From Streptomyces sp. Q6 (GTDB taxonomy: Bacteria > Actinomycetota > Actinomycetes > Streptomycetales > Streptomycetaceae): 64,000 nucleotides of DNA. Positions 28,433 through 38,093 of the stretch are shown piece by piece. Below the pieces are notes generated by a model. That model was given only the letters and a program-made list of their open reading frames with translations, was not told the origin of the DNA and searched no databases. Both the position numbers and the translations under genes were made by a program. Every line of letters starts with the position of its first letter. The first letter of the stretch is position 1. The stretch is from NCBI RefSeq assembly GCF_036967205.1, contig NZ_CP146022.1:3162001-3226000 (forward strand), written 5' to 3'.

Positions 28433-28532
28433 GGTCGACCTCACCCACCCCTCCCGGTCAAGACCGCATCGCCCGTAACAGGGGCGGGAATTGATCGGCA
28501 TAGGTCGAGTCGAGTCGGGTAGCCGCGCGCCC

Positions 28533-29438
28533 ATGGCTCCACCAACAGAGATACGTACGCAGGAGACAGGGAACGAACGATCCGTACGCAGACGCTCACT
28601 GCTCGTCGGCGCGGGAGCGCTCGGCGCGGTCGGTGCCCTGGGGGCGGCGGGATGCAGCCGGGTGCCGGAGGGTGACACGCTGGCCCGGCTCAAGGGGCAG
28701 GGCACGGTGCGTCTGGGCATCGCGGGAGAGGTGCCGTACGGGTACATCGATGACAGTGGGGAGTTCACCGGAGAGGCGGTGGAACTGGCCAAGGTCATCT
28801 TCAAACGGCTCGGAGTCGGCCATGTCCAGCCCGTGGCCACCGACTTCGCCTCCCTCATCCCCGGCCTGAACACGCAGCAGTTCGACGTCGTGTCCGCCGG
28901 GATGTACATCAACAAGGAGCGCTGCCAGCAGGTCATCTTCGCGGATCCCGAGTACCAGATGCTGGACTCGTTCATCGTCCGCAAGGGCAACCCGAAGAAC
29001 CTGCACGACTACGCGGACTGCGTGAAGGCCAAGGCGAAGATCGGGACCGGCACCGGGTACGCCGAGATCGGGTACGCCGTCGAGGCCGGGTACAAGGAGT
29101 CGGACATCGTGATCCTCCAGGATCAGGTGGCCGGTCTGAACGCGGTCGAGTCGGGCCGTATCGACGTCTTCGCGGGCACGGCCCTGACCACGCGCGAGGT
29201 CACCAAGAAGAGCCACAAGGCGGAGAGCACCGAGCCGTTCGCCCCGCTCGTCGGCGGCAAGAAGCACGTCGACGGCGGCGGCTTCACCTTCCGGCCGACC
29301 GACACGAAGCTGCGTGACGCCTTCAACGTCGAGATCCACAAGATGAAGAAGAGCGGCGAGCTGTTCCGGATCCTCCAGCCCTTCGGCTTCACCAAGGCGG
29401 AGATGACGACGCTGACCGCCAAGGAGCTGTGCCGATGA
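28533..29438 (+). CDS. ehuB: Ehu-type ABC transporter substrate-binding lipoprotein
   Basis: 301 residues from ATG 28533. A twin-arginine-like start (VRRRSLLVGAG) leads to a lipobox (GALGAAGC), so the mature protein is a membrane-anchored lipoprotein. The rest is a family 3 polar amino-acid binding fold: GTVRLGIAGEVPYGYID, FDVVSAGMYINKERCQQV, GTGTGYAEIGYAV. It is most like the ectoine/hydroxyectoine binding protein group. It is the first gene of a tightly overlapping four-gene transporter operon. The name rests on overall resemblance; the true ligand may differ. Confidence 0.85.
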   Translation: MAPPTEIRTQETGNERSVRRRSLLVGAGALGAVGALGAAGCSRVPEGDTLARLKGQGTVRLGIAGEVPYGYIDDSGEFTGEAVELAKVIFKRLGVGHVQPVATDFASLIPGLNTQQFDVVSAGMYINKERCQQVIFADPEYQMLDSFIVRKGNPKNLHDYADCVKAKAKIGTGTGYAEIGYAVEAGYKESDIVILQDQVAGLNAVESGRIDVFAGTALTTREVTKKSHKAESTEPFAPLVGGKKHVDGGGFTFRPTDTKLRDAFNVEIHKMKKSGELFRILQPFGFTKAEMTTLTAKELCR

Positions 29439-30184
29439 CCGCCGGACTGTGGGAACACTGGGTACTGCCCGGCATCTGGATCACGATCCAGCTGACCGTC
29501 TACAGCGCGGCGCTCGCGACCGTCGTGGCGTTCGTCGCGGGTACGGCGCGCACGCACCGGGTGTGGATCGTACGGTTCGTCGCCGGCTTCTACACCGAGG
29601 TCTTCCGGGGCACGTCCGCCCTGGTCCTGATGTTCTGGATCTTCTTCGTCCTGCCCCAGCTCGCGGGCTGGTCACTGGTCCCGATGTGGGCGGCCGTCCT
29701 CGCGCTCGGCCTGTCCTACGGGGCCTACGGAGCGGAGATCGTGCGCGGCGCCCTGAAGGCGGTGGCACCCGCGCAGCGCGAAGCGGGGGTCGCGCTGAGC
29801 TTCACGCCGTGGCAGCGGATGCGGCTGATCCTGCTGCCGCAGGCCGTGCCGGAGATGATCCCGCCGTTCTCGAACCTCCTCATCGAGCTGCTCAAGGGCA
29901 CCGCCCTGGTGTCGCTGCTCGGCATCGGTGACGTGTCGTTCGCCGCGAACCTGGTGCGGCTCGCGACGACGGAGAGCGCGGAGATCTACTCCCTCACCCT
30001 CGTCATCTACTTCGTGATCGCGTTCCTGCTCACGCGCGTGATGCGCGGGGTGGAGCGCAAGGCCAAGGCGGGCATCGGCCAGCGTCCCGCACCCGGAACC
30101 GGAGTCATGCGCAAGCTCGGCCTCCGCCGGCAGAACGAGACCGCCCAGCTCCCCGTGGGCGGCGCAGGAGGTGCCTCGCTGTGA
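29435..30184 (+). CDS. ehuC: Ehu-type ABC transporter permease
   Basis: 249 residues from ATG 29435, overlapping the previous stop (ATGA). About five membrane helices are present, with the polar amino-acid permease EAA-type loop EIVRGALKAVAPAQREAGVAL. It pairs with the next permease to form the channel of the importer. Confidence 0.88.
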   Translation: MTAGLWEHWVLPGIWITIQLTVYSAALATVVAFVAGTARTHRVWIVRFVAGFYTEVFRGTSALVLMFWIFFVLPQLAGWSLVPMWAAVLALGLSYGAYGAEIVRGALKAVAPAQREAGVALSFTPWQRMRLILLPQAVPEMIPPFSNLLIELLKGTALVSLLGIGDVSFAANLVRLATTESAEIYSLTLVIYFVIAFLLTRVMRGVERKAKAGIGQRPAPGTGVMRKLGLRRQNETAQLPVGGAGGASL

Positions 30185-30838
30185 TCACCACCGCTGCGTC
30201 GGGCTGGGACTGGAACGCGGTCTCGGACTTCATGCCGCATTTCTGGGACGGGCTGCTCGTCACGTTGCAGGCCCTGGTCCTCGGCTCGCTGATCTCGTTC
30301 AGCGTCGGCCTGGTGTGGGCCGTCGCGTTCCGCGCGCCCACCCGTTTCGTCCGCTGGCCCGTCGGGCTCGTCACGGAGTTCATCCGTAACACCCCGCTCC
30401 TGGTCCAGCTGTTCTTCCTCTTCTTCGTGCTGCCGGAGTGGGGCGTGCAGTTCTCGGCGCTGACCACCGGTGTCGTGGCGATCGGCCTGCACTACTCGAC
30501 GTACACGGCGCAGGTGTACCGCGCCGGCATCGAGGCCGTCCCGGCCGGCCAGTGGGAGGCGGCCCGCGCGCTGAGCCTGCCGTACCGCAGGACGTGGACC
30601 GCGGTGATCCTGCCGCAGGCCATCCGTCGTGTGGTGCCCGCGCTCGGCAACTACGTCGTGGCGATGCTGAAGGACACCCCGCTGCTCGCGGGCATCGGCG
30701 TCCTGGAGCTGCTTCAGCGCTCGCGCCTCCAGGCGGCCCAGACGTTCCAGTACACGGAGGCCCTCACGGTCGTCGGTGTCGCCTTCATCGTCATCTCCTA
30801 CACCGCATCCCTTCTCCTCCGATCCCTGGAGCGACGCC

Positions 30839-30849
<11 letters not shown>
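30181..30849 (+). CDS. ehuD: Ehu-type ABC transporter permease
   Basis: 222 residues from GTG 30181, overlapping the previous stop (GTGA). It is a membrane protein of the His/Glu/Gln permease type with the loop YRAGIEAVPAGQWEAARAL that contacts the ATPase. It forms the second half of the channel. Confidence 0.88.
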
Positions 30850-31654
<805 letters not shown>

Positions 31655-31683
31655 CCTGCCGCGCACCGGATGGGGCATGACTT

Positions 31684-31695
31684 TGGCATATGCCA
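31684..31695. promoter_or_regulatory. 12-bp perfect palindrome TGGCATATGCCA (second copy)
   Basis: Identical to the site at 17952-17963, here in the gap between ehuA and the IclR regulator. The 7 bases to its left and the GG-rich run to its right are also partly conserved between the two sites. A separate small inverted repeat, ggaaccgttcc, sits at about 31801-31811 near the regulator start and could be the IclR operator. Confidence 0.45.
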
Positions 31696-31826
31696 GGGTG
31701 GCGCGGGCCTGCTGAGAGGCACGGAACGCGCCACCAATCTCCCCAACAGCCGCCCCTATTGGGTGTGTTGGCGGCTATCGTGGACGGAGCTTAGCTGTCC
31801 GGAACCGTTCCATGCAGGGGGATCCC

Positions 31827-32597
31827 GTGGCGCTGAAGCACGAGCCGAGCGCGTCGTCGTACCAGCCGCACCAGTCGGTGCAGCACGCCTTGCGCGTGCT
31901 GGAGACCGTCGCCCAGCGGGGCGTCGGCGTCACCGACGTCGAGCTGGCGCGCGTCTGCGAACTGCCCGCGGACCAGTTGACGGCGCTGCTGCGGATGCTG
32001 CGACGCGAGGGCTTCGTCCGGCAGATCGCCGACGGCGCGTACGTCACCGGCGAGACCCTGACCAGGCTCGACTCCGCCGAGGGCCGGGAGGCCGCCCTCG
32101 CCGACCAGCTCCAGCGGACGCTGGACGAGCTGCGGGACCTGGTGGGCGCGGCGGTCTACATGAGCCGGTACGTCGACGGGGAGATCCGCGTCACCCAGTA
32201 CGCGGCGGGGCCCGAGACACCCGCGGTGAACGAGTGGGTGGACTTCCGCTCCTCGGCGCACGCCAGCGCGATCGGCAAGAGCCTGCTCGGTCAGCTCGAC
32301 GTGAACGGGCGGCGCGACCACCTCTCCCGGCACAAGATGGCCCGCCTCACCTCGCGCACCATCACGAACGAGAAGGTGCTCCTGTCCAAGCTGGCGTCCC
32401 AGCCGCCGACGGTCCCCGTCCTCGACCTCCAGGAGTACGCGGTCGGCACGGTCTGCGCGGCGGTCCCGATCACGGCGGGCGCCACGGTCGGCTGCCTGGC
32501 CCTCTCCCTCCCGCTCGAACACGCCCACCGCCTGCACCGAGCGGCGGACCGCCTGAACAGGGGCGCGGCACCGGTCCTGCTGTCGCTGGCGATCTGA
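31827..32597 (+). CDS. IclR-family transcriptional regulator
   Basis: 256 residues from GTG 31827, chosen because AGGGGG lies 6 bases ahead. An N-terminal winged helix (about residues 10-75, VTDVELARVCELPADQLTAL) is followed by an IclR effector domain (about 80-250) with RSSAHASAIGKSLL. IclR proteins usually control an adjacent catabolic operon in response to its substrate, so it probably regulates ehuBCDA and the neighbouring enzymes. It is followed by the tRNA-Lys. Confidence 0.9.
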   Translation: MALKHEPSASSYQPHQSVQHALRVLETVAQRGVGVTDVELARVCELPADQLTALLRMLRREGFVRQIADGAYVTGETLTRLDSAEGREAALADQLQRTLDELRDLVGAAVYMSRYVDGEIRVTQYAAGPETPAVNEWVDFRSSAHASAIGKSLLGQLDVNGRRDHLSRHKMARLTSRTITNEKVLLSKLASQPPTVPVLDLQEYAVGTVCAAVPITAGATVGCLALSLPLEHAHRLHRAADRLNRGAAPVLLSLAI

Positions 32598-32659
32598 GGC
32601 GCGGCCGGGCCGTGGTCACGACCACCCCCGGGGACCAGGTACGATTTACGAGTCAGCAA

Positions 32660-32733
32660 GCGCCGCTAGCTCAGTTGGTTAGAGCAGCTGACTCTTAATC
32701 AGCGGGTCCGGGGTTCGAGTCCCTGGCGGCGCA
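32660..32733 (+). tRNA. tRNA-Lys (anticodon CTT), second copy
   Basis: 74 bases. The acceptor gcgccgc pairs with gcggcgc, and the anticodon loop ctcttaa gives CTT. No CCA is encoded. It lies at the left border of the biosynthetic cluster, and its 3' half is duplicated downstream. Confidence 0.97.
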
Positions 32734-32742
32734 CCGACAGAC

Positions 32743-32772
32743 GAAGGCCCCCCGAGAAATCGGGGGGCCTTC
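32743..32772 (+). terminator. Terminator after tRNA-Lys
   Basis: gaaggccccccg, a loop of agaaat, then cggggggccttc: a perfect 12-bp stem ten bases after the tRNA. Confidence 0.85.
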
Positions 32773-32815
32773 GCCGTTACCCACCCCCACGCACCCGGGA
32801 CCACGCCTCGCCTGT

Positions 32816-32850
32816 CCGGCTGGGGGTCCGGGGGTCATCCCCCGGAAGAC
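32816..32850. repeat. Small dispersed hairpin repeat (copy 1)
   Basis: ggggtccgggggtcatcccccggaagac; a related copy lies at 38031-38064. The ccggggg and cccccgg parts form a short stem. It sits between the tRNA and its partial duplicate. Confidence 0.6.
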
Positions 32851-32855
32851 GCAGC

Positions 32856-32931
32856 ATCAGCGGGTCCGGGGTGCGAGTCCCTGGCGGCGCACCGACAGAC
32901 GAAGGCCCCCCGAGCGATCGGGGGGCCTTCG
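32856..32931 (+). other. Partial tRNA-Lys duplication (possible att site)
   Basis: These 76 bases repeat 32698-32773 at a constant offset of 158 bp with about four changes. They contain the 3' part of the anticodon arm, the variable and T arms (ggttcgagt changed to ggtgcgagt), the 3' acceptor strand and the whole terminator. There is no 5' half, so it is not a functional tRNA. A duplicated tRNA 3' end is what site-specific integration of a mobile element leaves behind, so this may be an attL/attR scar at the edge of the cluster. Confidence 0.75.
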
Positions 32932-33098
32932 TCGTTCCTTCGTGGCCCCCGCCGTCTCCCCTGGCGGTGAGCGCGTGAGCGCAGGTGGGGCTCATGAAAC
33001 CGTCATGTGCGAGCCATGACGTGTGGCATTTCGTCGGGGACGTGGGGGCGCAAGACTCGTCGGGTCCGGGCCTCATGACTTGCCGCGGAGGACTTCGC

Positions 33099-34079
33099 AT
33101 GGACCCCACACTGACGCTGGCCCCTTTCTTCCCCGGCCCGCAGCACCTCGTGCACAAGCCCGACAGCCCGGAGGCCTACCTGCTCGGGGCGGGAACGCCG
33201 GCGCCGCAGCGGTTCACCTTCGCCACCGAGCTGCCCGACGCCCATCCGCTGTTCGACGGGGCGGACCGGCCGTTCCACGATCTGCTGTTCCCCGTCGAAG
33301 CGCTGCGCCGTGCCGCCCTGTTCGCGGCGCGGCAGTACTTCCGGGTGCCGGAGAAACGCGTCACCGCGATGGCCACGGCCGGCACCGAGATCACCGAGGT
33401 CGAGGCGTGGCGCAGCAGCGGCGCGGCCGGGGTGTCCGCGCGGATCTCGCTCGACCTGACGCTCACCCCCGTCGACGTCGTCACCGGCGTACCGCGGGGC
33501 ATGGAGTGCGAGGCCGTCGTCGCGATCGACGGGCGGCGCTGCGGCACCGCCATGGCCCGGCTCGTCTTCCTCAGCCCCGGCGTGCACCGCGCCCACCGCA
33601 CGGCCGGGCGGCAGCAGAGCGAGCGGAGCCTGGCCGGACGGCCGCGGGCGGTCACCGGCAGCCCGACGCCGGAGCAGGTCGGGCGGGGCGCCGCGCACCA
33701 CGTGTTCGTCGGGCTGCCCGTGCCCGACGGTGACGACACGCTCGTCCTGCCCGTGGACACCGCCGCCGCAGCGACGCTGCTCGGCGACGGCTCCGACGCG
33801 GTGCCGCCGGCCCTGTTCCTGGAGGCCTCCCGGCAGGCCGCGCTGATCGCCGCCGCCGAACTGCACGGCTTCCTGCCCGCGCACGCGGTCCTCACCCGGT
33901 GGCGCGCCGCGTTCCGCGGCTACGCCGAGCCGGAACTCGCCCTGCACTGCGCCGTACGCAGCAAGGGCACCCCCGTCCGGGACGCGGCCCGCCGCCCGGC
34001 GATCCGACTGCACCTGTCGTTCCTCCAGGGCGACCGCGAGGTGGCCCAGGTGGCGGCGACCGTGCTTCAGGACTGCTGA
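33099..34079 (+). CDS. AfsA/ScbA-family gamma-butyrolactone biosynthesis protein
   Basis: 326 residues from ATG 33099 (GGAGGA upstream). It has two A-factor hotdog repeats (about residues 10-160 and 200-320). Family features include LHKPDxxEVxLT-like LVHKPDSPEAYLLG, FPVEALRRAALF in the first repeat and LFLEASRQAALIAAAE in the second. AfsA-type enzymes join a beta-ketoacyl chain to dihydroxyacetone phosphate to begin gamma-butyrolactone signal synthesis. The gene is 7 bp before the SARP and likely forms an operon with it. No receptor repressor gene is seen nearby. Confidence 0.9.
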   Translation: MDPTLTLAPFFPGPQHLVHKPDSPEAYLLGAGTPAPQRFTFATELPDAHPLFDGADRPFHDLLFPVEALRRAALFAARQYFRVPEKRVTAMATAGTEITEVEAWRSSGAAGVSARISLDLTLTPVDVVTGVPRGMECEAVVAIDGRRCGTAMARLVFLSPGVHRAHRTAGRQQSERSLAGRPRAVTGSPTPEQVGRGAAHHVFVGLPVPDGDDTLVLPVDTAAAATLLGDGSDAVPPALFLEASRQAALIAAAELHGFLPAHAVLTRWRAAFRGYAEPELALHCAVRSKGTPVRDAARRPAIRLHLSFLQGDREVAQVAATVLQDC

Positions 34080-34086
34080 GGTCCCC

Positions 34087-36723
34087 ATGCGTTTCCGTGT
34101 CCTCGGGCCGGTCCGGATGGCCCCCGCCACGCCCTCCGCGGCCAAGCCGAGGGCAGTGCTCGCGACGCTGCTCACCCAGGCGAACAGCGTGGTGTCGACC
34201 CACACCCTGATCGACGAGTTATGGGGAACCGAGCCTCCGCGCACCGCCACGACCACGTTGCAGGTCTACGTGTCCCAGCTGCGCAAGGCGCTCCTGGCCG
34301 GCGCGGCCGACGGGCGGCAGCCGCTGCTCACGAGGCCGCCCGGCTACCTCCTGCGCGTCGCGCCGGACGACCTCGACCTGCTGGCCTTCGAGGCGCTGCG
34401 GGAACAGGGCCGGGCCGCCCACACGCGTGGCGAGTACGCCGAGGCGTCCCGCGCCCTCGGCACCGCGCTCGACCTGTGGACCGGGCCCGCGCTGTCCGGC
34501 ATCCCGCACGGCCCGACCCTGGAGAGTTCCGCGATCCGGCTCGACGAGCTGCGCGCGGAGGTCCTCGAACAGCGCATCGCCGCCGATCTGCGGCTCGGCA
34601 AGCACCAGGAGCTGATCGGTGAGCTGAAGTCGCTGGTCCACGACCATCCGCTGCGCGAGACGGTGCACTGCCATCTGATGGTGGCGCTGTACCGGTCGGG
34701 CCGGCAGTCGGACGCCCTGGACGTCTACCACGCGGCCCGCCGCGCCCTCGTCACGGAGCTCGGCGTCGAGCCCGGCCCCGTGATGAGCCGCCTGCACGAG
34801 CGGATCCTGGCCGGCGACCCGCACCTGGCCCGGCACGGCGGCCCGGCACCGACGTCCGCCGTGCCCACGACGGGCCCGTCGGCGGCCGCGGTGGTACGGC
34901 TGCCCGCGCCCGTGCCCGACTTCACCGGACGCACCTCCCAGCTCGCCCTCGGCAGAAGGTTCCTGGCCGCGGCGGGGCCCGGTGCGAGCCGGCTGCTCGC
35001 GGTGTCCGGGCGGGCGGGCGTGGGGAAGACGGCGCTGGTCACCCAGCTCGCGCACGAGGCGGCGGACCGGTTCCCCGACGGGCGGCTGCTGCTGGTGCTG
35101 CGTGACGCGGGCGGCCGAGCGCTGACCCCGCCGGCCGTGCTCACGACGCTGCTGCGGTGGCTGCGCGACCCGGTGGACACGGCGGTCGGCGGCGCGGCGG
35201 ACACCGCGGCGCTCGAACCCGACGAGGTGCTGCACGCCCGCACCCAGGGCCGCCGGATCCTGTTCGTCCTCGACGACGTGGTCTCCGAGGCGCAGGTACG
35301 TCCGCTGCTCGCCGCCGCCCCGGACTGCACCGTCGTCCTGACCAGCAGGCAGCCGCTCGGCGCGCTCGAAGGGGCGCGGCACATCGCGCTCGACGTGTTC
35401 CGGGTGGCCGAGGCCCGGGAGTTCCTGCTGCGCTGCGGCGGCGAGTCGCTGCGCGCGGACCCGAAGGCCGTCGCCGAGATCGCCCGGCTGTGCGGCAGCC
35501 TGCCGCTGGCGTTGCGGGTCGCCGCCGCCGGGCTCGCGGCGCGGCCGCACTGGAGCGCCGAGGACCTGGTCGCGCGGCTCACCGACGAGCGGACCCGGCT
35601 GGCCGCGCTGGCCCTCGGCGACCTCGACGTGCGCAGCGGGCTGCTCGCCGCGTACCGGGAGGCGGGCGTGCAGGAGCGGCTCGCGTTCCGGCTGCTCGGC
35701 CTCGCGCCGCTGCCCGACTTCCCGCTGTGGGGCGCGGCGGCGCTGCTCGCCTGCGATCTGCCCGAGGCGGACCGGCACGTCGAGGAGCTGGTACGTACCC
35801 AGCTGCTCGAGGCGCGGCCCTGCCCGGGGCGGCTCACGCCCAAGCGGTACGGGTTCCATCCGCTGCTGCGCTCGCTGTCCCTGGAACTGCTCGGCGCGGG
35901 GTCGCCGGGTGCGACGGAGCGGCTGTGCCGGGCGTATCTGGCGCTCGCCCAGCACTCGGACGCCCGGCTCGCCCCGGGCCGCGACCGGCTGGCGCGGGCG
36001 GTGACACCGCCGCCGGGCATCGATCCGTTGGAGGTGGTGGGCGACGCGGCGCTCTCCTGGTTCCAGGAGGAGGCGGCCGGGCTGCTCGAAGCGGTGCGGC
36101 AGGCGCACGCCGGCGGGCTGTGGGAGCTGTGCTTCGGGATCGCGTCGGCGAGCGCCGGGTTCTACGAGGCCGGCGCGGTCTGGGACGACTGGGAACTCAG
36201 CCACGAACTCGCTCTGGACGCCGCACGGCAGGCCGACGACCGGCAGGCCGAGGCGGTGCTGCTCCAGTCGCTGGCCGCGCTCGACTGGCAGCGCCACCTC
36301 GCGGCGTCGTCGCTGGACCGCTACCGCCTCGCCTGGCACCTGTTCACCCGGCTCGGCGACCACGCCTCGGCCGCGCGCTGTCTGTCCGGTGAGGCGGACG
36401 TGGTGCTCGGCCAGGGCCGGGTGGCGCGGGCCGAGCGCGGTTACGTACGGGCGCTGACCGGGGCCCGTGCCGCGTCCGACGCGCGCGGCGCCGCGCACGC
36501 GCTGCGCGGGCTCGCCCTGGTGGCGGTGCGCGAGGGCCGTTTCGAGGAGGCGCTCGGCCGGCTCGCGGAGTGCGAGCGGTGGGCGCGCGGGGTGGGCGAC
36601 CGGCGCTGGCAGGAGTACACGGCGCGGGTCAGCCGTGCGGTCGGCGAGGGCGCCGGCCGGGCGGGTCTGCCGTTGGAGGTGCGGCCGGGCATGTGGCTGC
36701 TCTCGTCGCCGGCCGGGGCCTGA
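34087..36723 (+). CDS. SARP-family pathway activator (AfsR-type, large) with a TTA codon
   Basis: 878 residues. The N-terminal OmpR-like DNA-binding domain (about 1-95; LIDELWG, TLQVYVSQLRKAL) is followed by a bacterial transcriptional activation domain (about 100-250), an NB-ARC-type ATPase (about 285-560; SGRAGVGKTALV, ILFVLDDVVSE) and a C-terminal helical region, probably TPR-like. Leu45, in the ELWG motif, is encoded by TTA (34219-34221), the rare codon read by the bldA tRNA, so translation should be tied to development. It is the likely cluster activator. Confidence 0.93.
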   Translation: MRFRVLGPVRMAPATPSAAKPRAVLATLLTQANSVVSTHTLIDELWGTEPPRTATTTLQVYVSQLRKALLAGAADGRQPLLTRPPGYLLRVAPDDLDLLAFEALREQGRAAHTRGEYAEASRALGTALDLWTGPALSGIPHGPTLESSAIRLDELRAEVLEQRIAADLRLGKHQELIGELKSLVHDHPLRETVHCHLMVALYRSGRQSDALDVYHAARRALVTELGVEPGPVMSRLHERILAGDPHLARHGGPAPTSAVPTTGPSAAAVVRLPAPVPDFTGRTSQLALGRRFLAAAGPGASRLLAVSGRAGVGKTALVTQLAHEAADRFPDGRLLLVLRDAGGRALTPPAVLTTLLRWLRDPVDTAVGGAADTAALEPDEVLHARTQGRRILFVLDDVVSEAQVRPLLAAAPDCTVVLTSRQPLGALEGARHIALDVFRVAEAREFLLRCGGESLRADPKAVAEIARLCGSLPLALRVAAAGLAARPHWSAEDLVARLTDERTRLAALALGDLDVRSGLLAAYREAGVQERLAFRLLGLAPLPDFPLWGAAALLACDLPEADRHVEELVRTQLLEARPCPGRLTPKRYGFHPLLRSLSLELLGAGSPGATERLCRAYLALAQHSDARLAPGRDRLARAVTPPPGIDPLEVVGDAALSWFQEEAAGLLEAVRQAHAGGLWELCFGIASASAGFYEAGAVWDDWELSHELALDAARQADDRQAEAVLLQSLAALDWQRHLAASSLDRYRLAWHLFTRLGDHASAARCLSGEADVVLGQGRVARAERGYVRALTGARAASDARGAAHALRGLALVAVREGRFEEALGRLAECERWARGVGDRRWQEYTARVSRAVGEGAGRAGLPLEVRPGMWLLSSPAGA

Positions 36724-37129
36724 GGTGGGTGCCGTGCGCCGGGGCGCGGGTGCCCGCGGGCCCGCCGCGGCCCGGGGATGGGGGCCTGCGGCGGGCTCTC
36801 TTCACGGGGACGCCGACATCCTGCGGCGCGGTCACGACTCTGCCGCGGACCGCTAAAGGCTCGGCTCAGCCGACGCCCGCCGAACCGTCCGTAGGGCCCA
36901 ACTCGCTCACGTACGGCCAGATTTGGCCACGCTTTAGCCGTCAACCGCATGCTGACTGGCGTCGGCCGGGATCCGCCTCGCGGCTTCGACGGCGTCCTCC
37001 CGGTCGGGAGCCCGCCCCGCCCGTGCGCACCTCACGGCACGGGCCGGGCCTCGCCCGTCCGATCGGCCGCCGCACGCGACGGATCCCGGCCGACGCACCC
37101 ACGCTGGACGGAACCCGAGGCGGAGCAAG
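36724..37129. other. Intergenic region between SARP and thioesterase genes
   Basis: 406 bases with no convincing gene. The first 110 bases are extremely GC-rich. Bases 36850-36945 are less so and contain cgctaaaggc (36851) and gctttagccg (36931), opposite-strand versions of a CTTTAG-type word that also appears before other cluster genes. A promoter for the thioesterase is expected here. No butyrolactone-receptor operator was recognised. Confidence 0.5.
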
Positions 37130-37906
37130 ATGACGCGATACCTGTCCCGGAGCAGCATCGACGAGAGTGCGGGCGCGGACGTGCGGCTGTTCTGCTTCCC
37201 GTACGCGGGTGGCGGCGCCTCCGCGTACGGGCGGTGGCAGCGCATCCTGGACGCCCATGGCGCGGGGGTGCGGGTCCTGCCCATCCAACTGCCCGGCCGC
37301 GAAGGACGTATCGACGAACCGCGGTTCACGGATCTGAGCGCCCTGATCGACGACATGGACGCCGAGCTCGACGACGAGCTCGACCGTCCGCACATCTTCT
37401 ACGGGCACAGCATGGGTGCCCTCATCGCCTATTCGCTGGCCTGGCGCCGGCAGCAGCGTGGCGCGCCGCTGCCGCTCGCCGTGGCCCTGAGCGCCTACCG
37501 GGCCCCGCACCTGCCCGCGCCCCTGATCGCCCGTCCCGAGGCCAGTGACGAGGAGCTGATCGAGAGCCTCGCCTCGCTGGGCGGCATCCCCCAAGTGCTG
37601 CTCAACCACCCGGACTTCCTGTCGGCACTCCTGCCGGTGGCCCGCGACGACCTGCTGCTGTGCACGGGCAACGCGGCGTCCCTGACGTCCGAACCGCTGC
37701 GGGTGCCGCTGCACCTGTTCGCGGGCCGGCGCGACCGGCTGGTGTCGGTGCCCGAGGTGGTGTCGTGGCGGCGGCACGCGGGGCGCGGCTGCGAGGTGCG
37801 CACGATGCCCGGCGGGCACTTCTTCGTACGGGCCCACGAGGACACGTTCCTGCGGGAACTGGCCACGCTGGCACGGCAGTACGCCCGGGTCCCCGTCGCC
37901 GCGTGA
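37130..37906 (+). CDS. Type II thioesterase
   Basis: 258 residues of the RifR/TEII alpha/beta hydrolase family: LFCFPYAGGGASAYGRW at the N-terminus, nucleophile in YGHSMGAL, an acidic residue in FAGRRDRLVS and His in MPGGHFFV. These enzymes remove stalled or wrong acyl groups from carrier proteins of PKS and NRPS lines. The ATG at 37130 follows GGAGCAAG. It stands alone between the SARP and the DXS-like gene. Confidence 0.92.
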   Translation: MTRYLSRSSIDESAGADVRLFCFPYAGGGASAYGRWQRILDAHGAGVRVLPIQLPGREGRIDEPRFTDLSALIDDMDAELDDELDRPHIFYGHSMGALIAYSLAWRRQQRGAPLPLAVALSAYRAPHLPAPLIARPEASDEELIESLASLGGIPQVLLNHPDFLSALLPVARDDLLLCTGNAASLTSEPLRVPLHLFAGRRDRLVSVPEVVSWRRHAGRGCEVRTMPGGHFFVRAHEDTFLRELATLARQYARVPVAA

Positions 37907-38030
37907 GCGACATCCCGAGATCGGTTCCCGGACGGCCGGGCCATGACGTCCTCATGGCCCGGCCGTCCGCGTGTTCACCGGAATCCACCCCCCGAAGGCG
38001 ATCCGACGCGCCTCACCGACCTGCTCGTTC

Positions 38031-38064
38031 GGCCGGGGGTCCGGGGCTCGCTCCCCGGGAAGAC
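38031..38064. repeat. Small dispersed hairpin repeat (copy 2)
   Basis: ggccgggggtccggggctcg then ctccccgggaagac; related to the copy at 32816. It lies in the 187-bp gap before the DXS-like gene. Confidence 0.55.
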
Positions 38065-38093
38065 ACCGCACCCCCGCGCCCAGGAGGCACGTC

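Noticed and set aside
32856-32931. A third tRNA-Lys gene
   Set aside because: It lacks the 5' acceptor, D arm and anticodon, so it can only be a partial duplicate.
33000-37129. Butyrolactone receptor operator (ARE-like) near AfsA and SARP
   Set aside because: No palindrome with the expected ACC/GGT pattern was found in the gaps.
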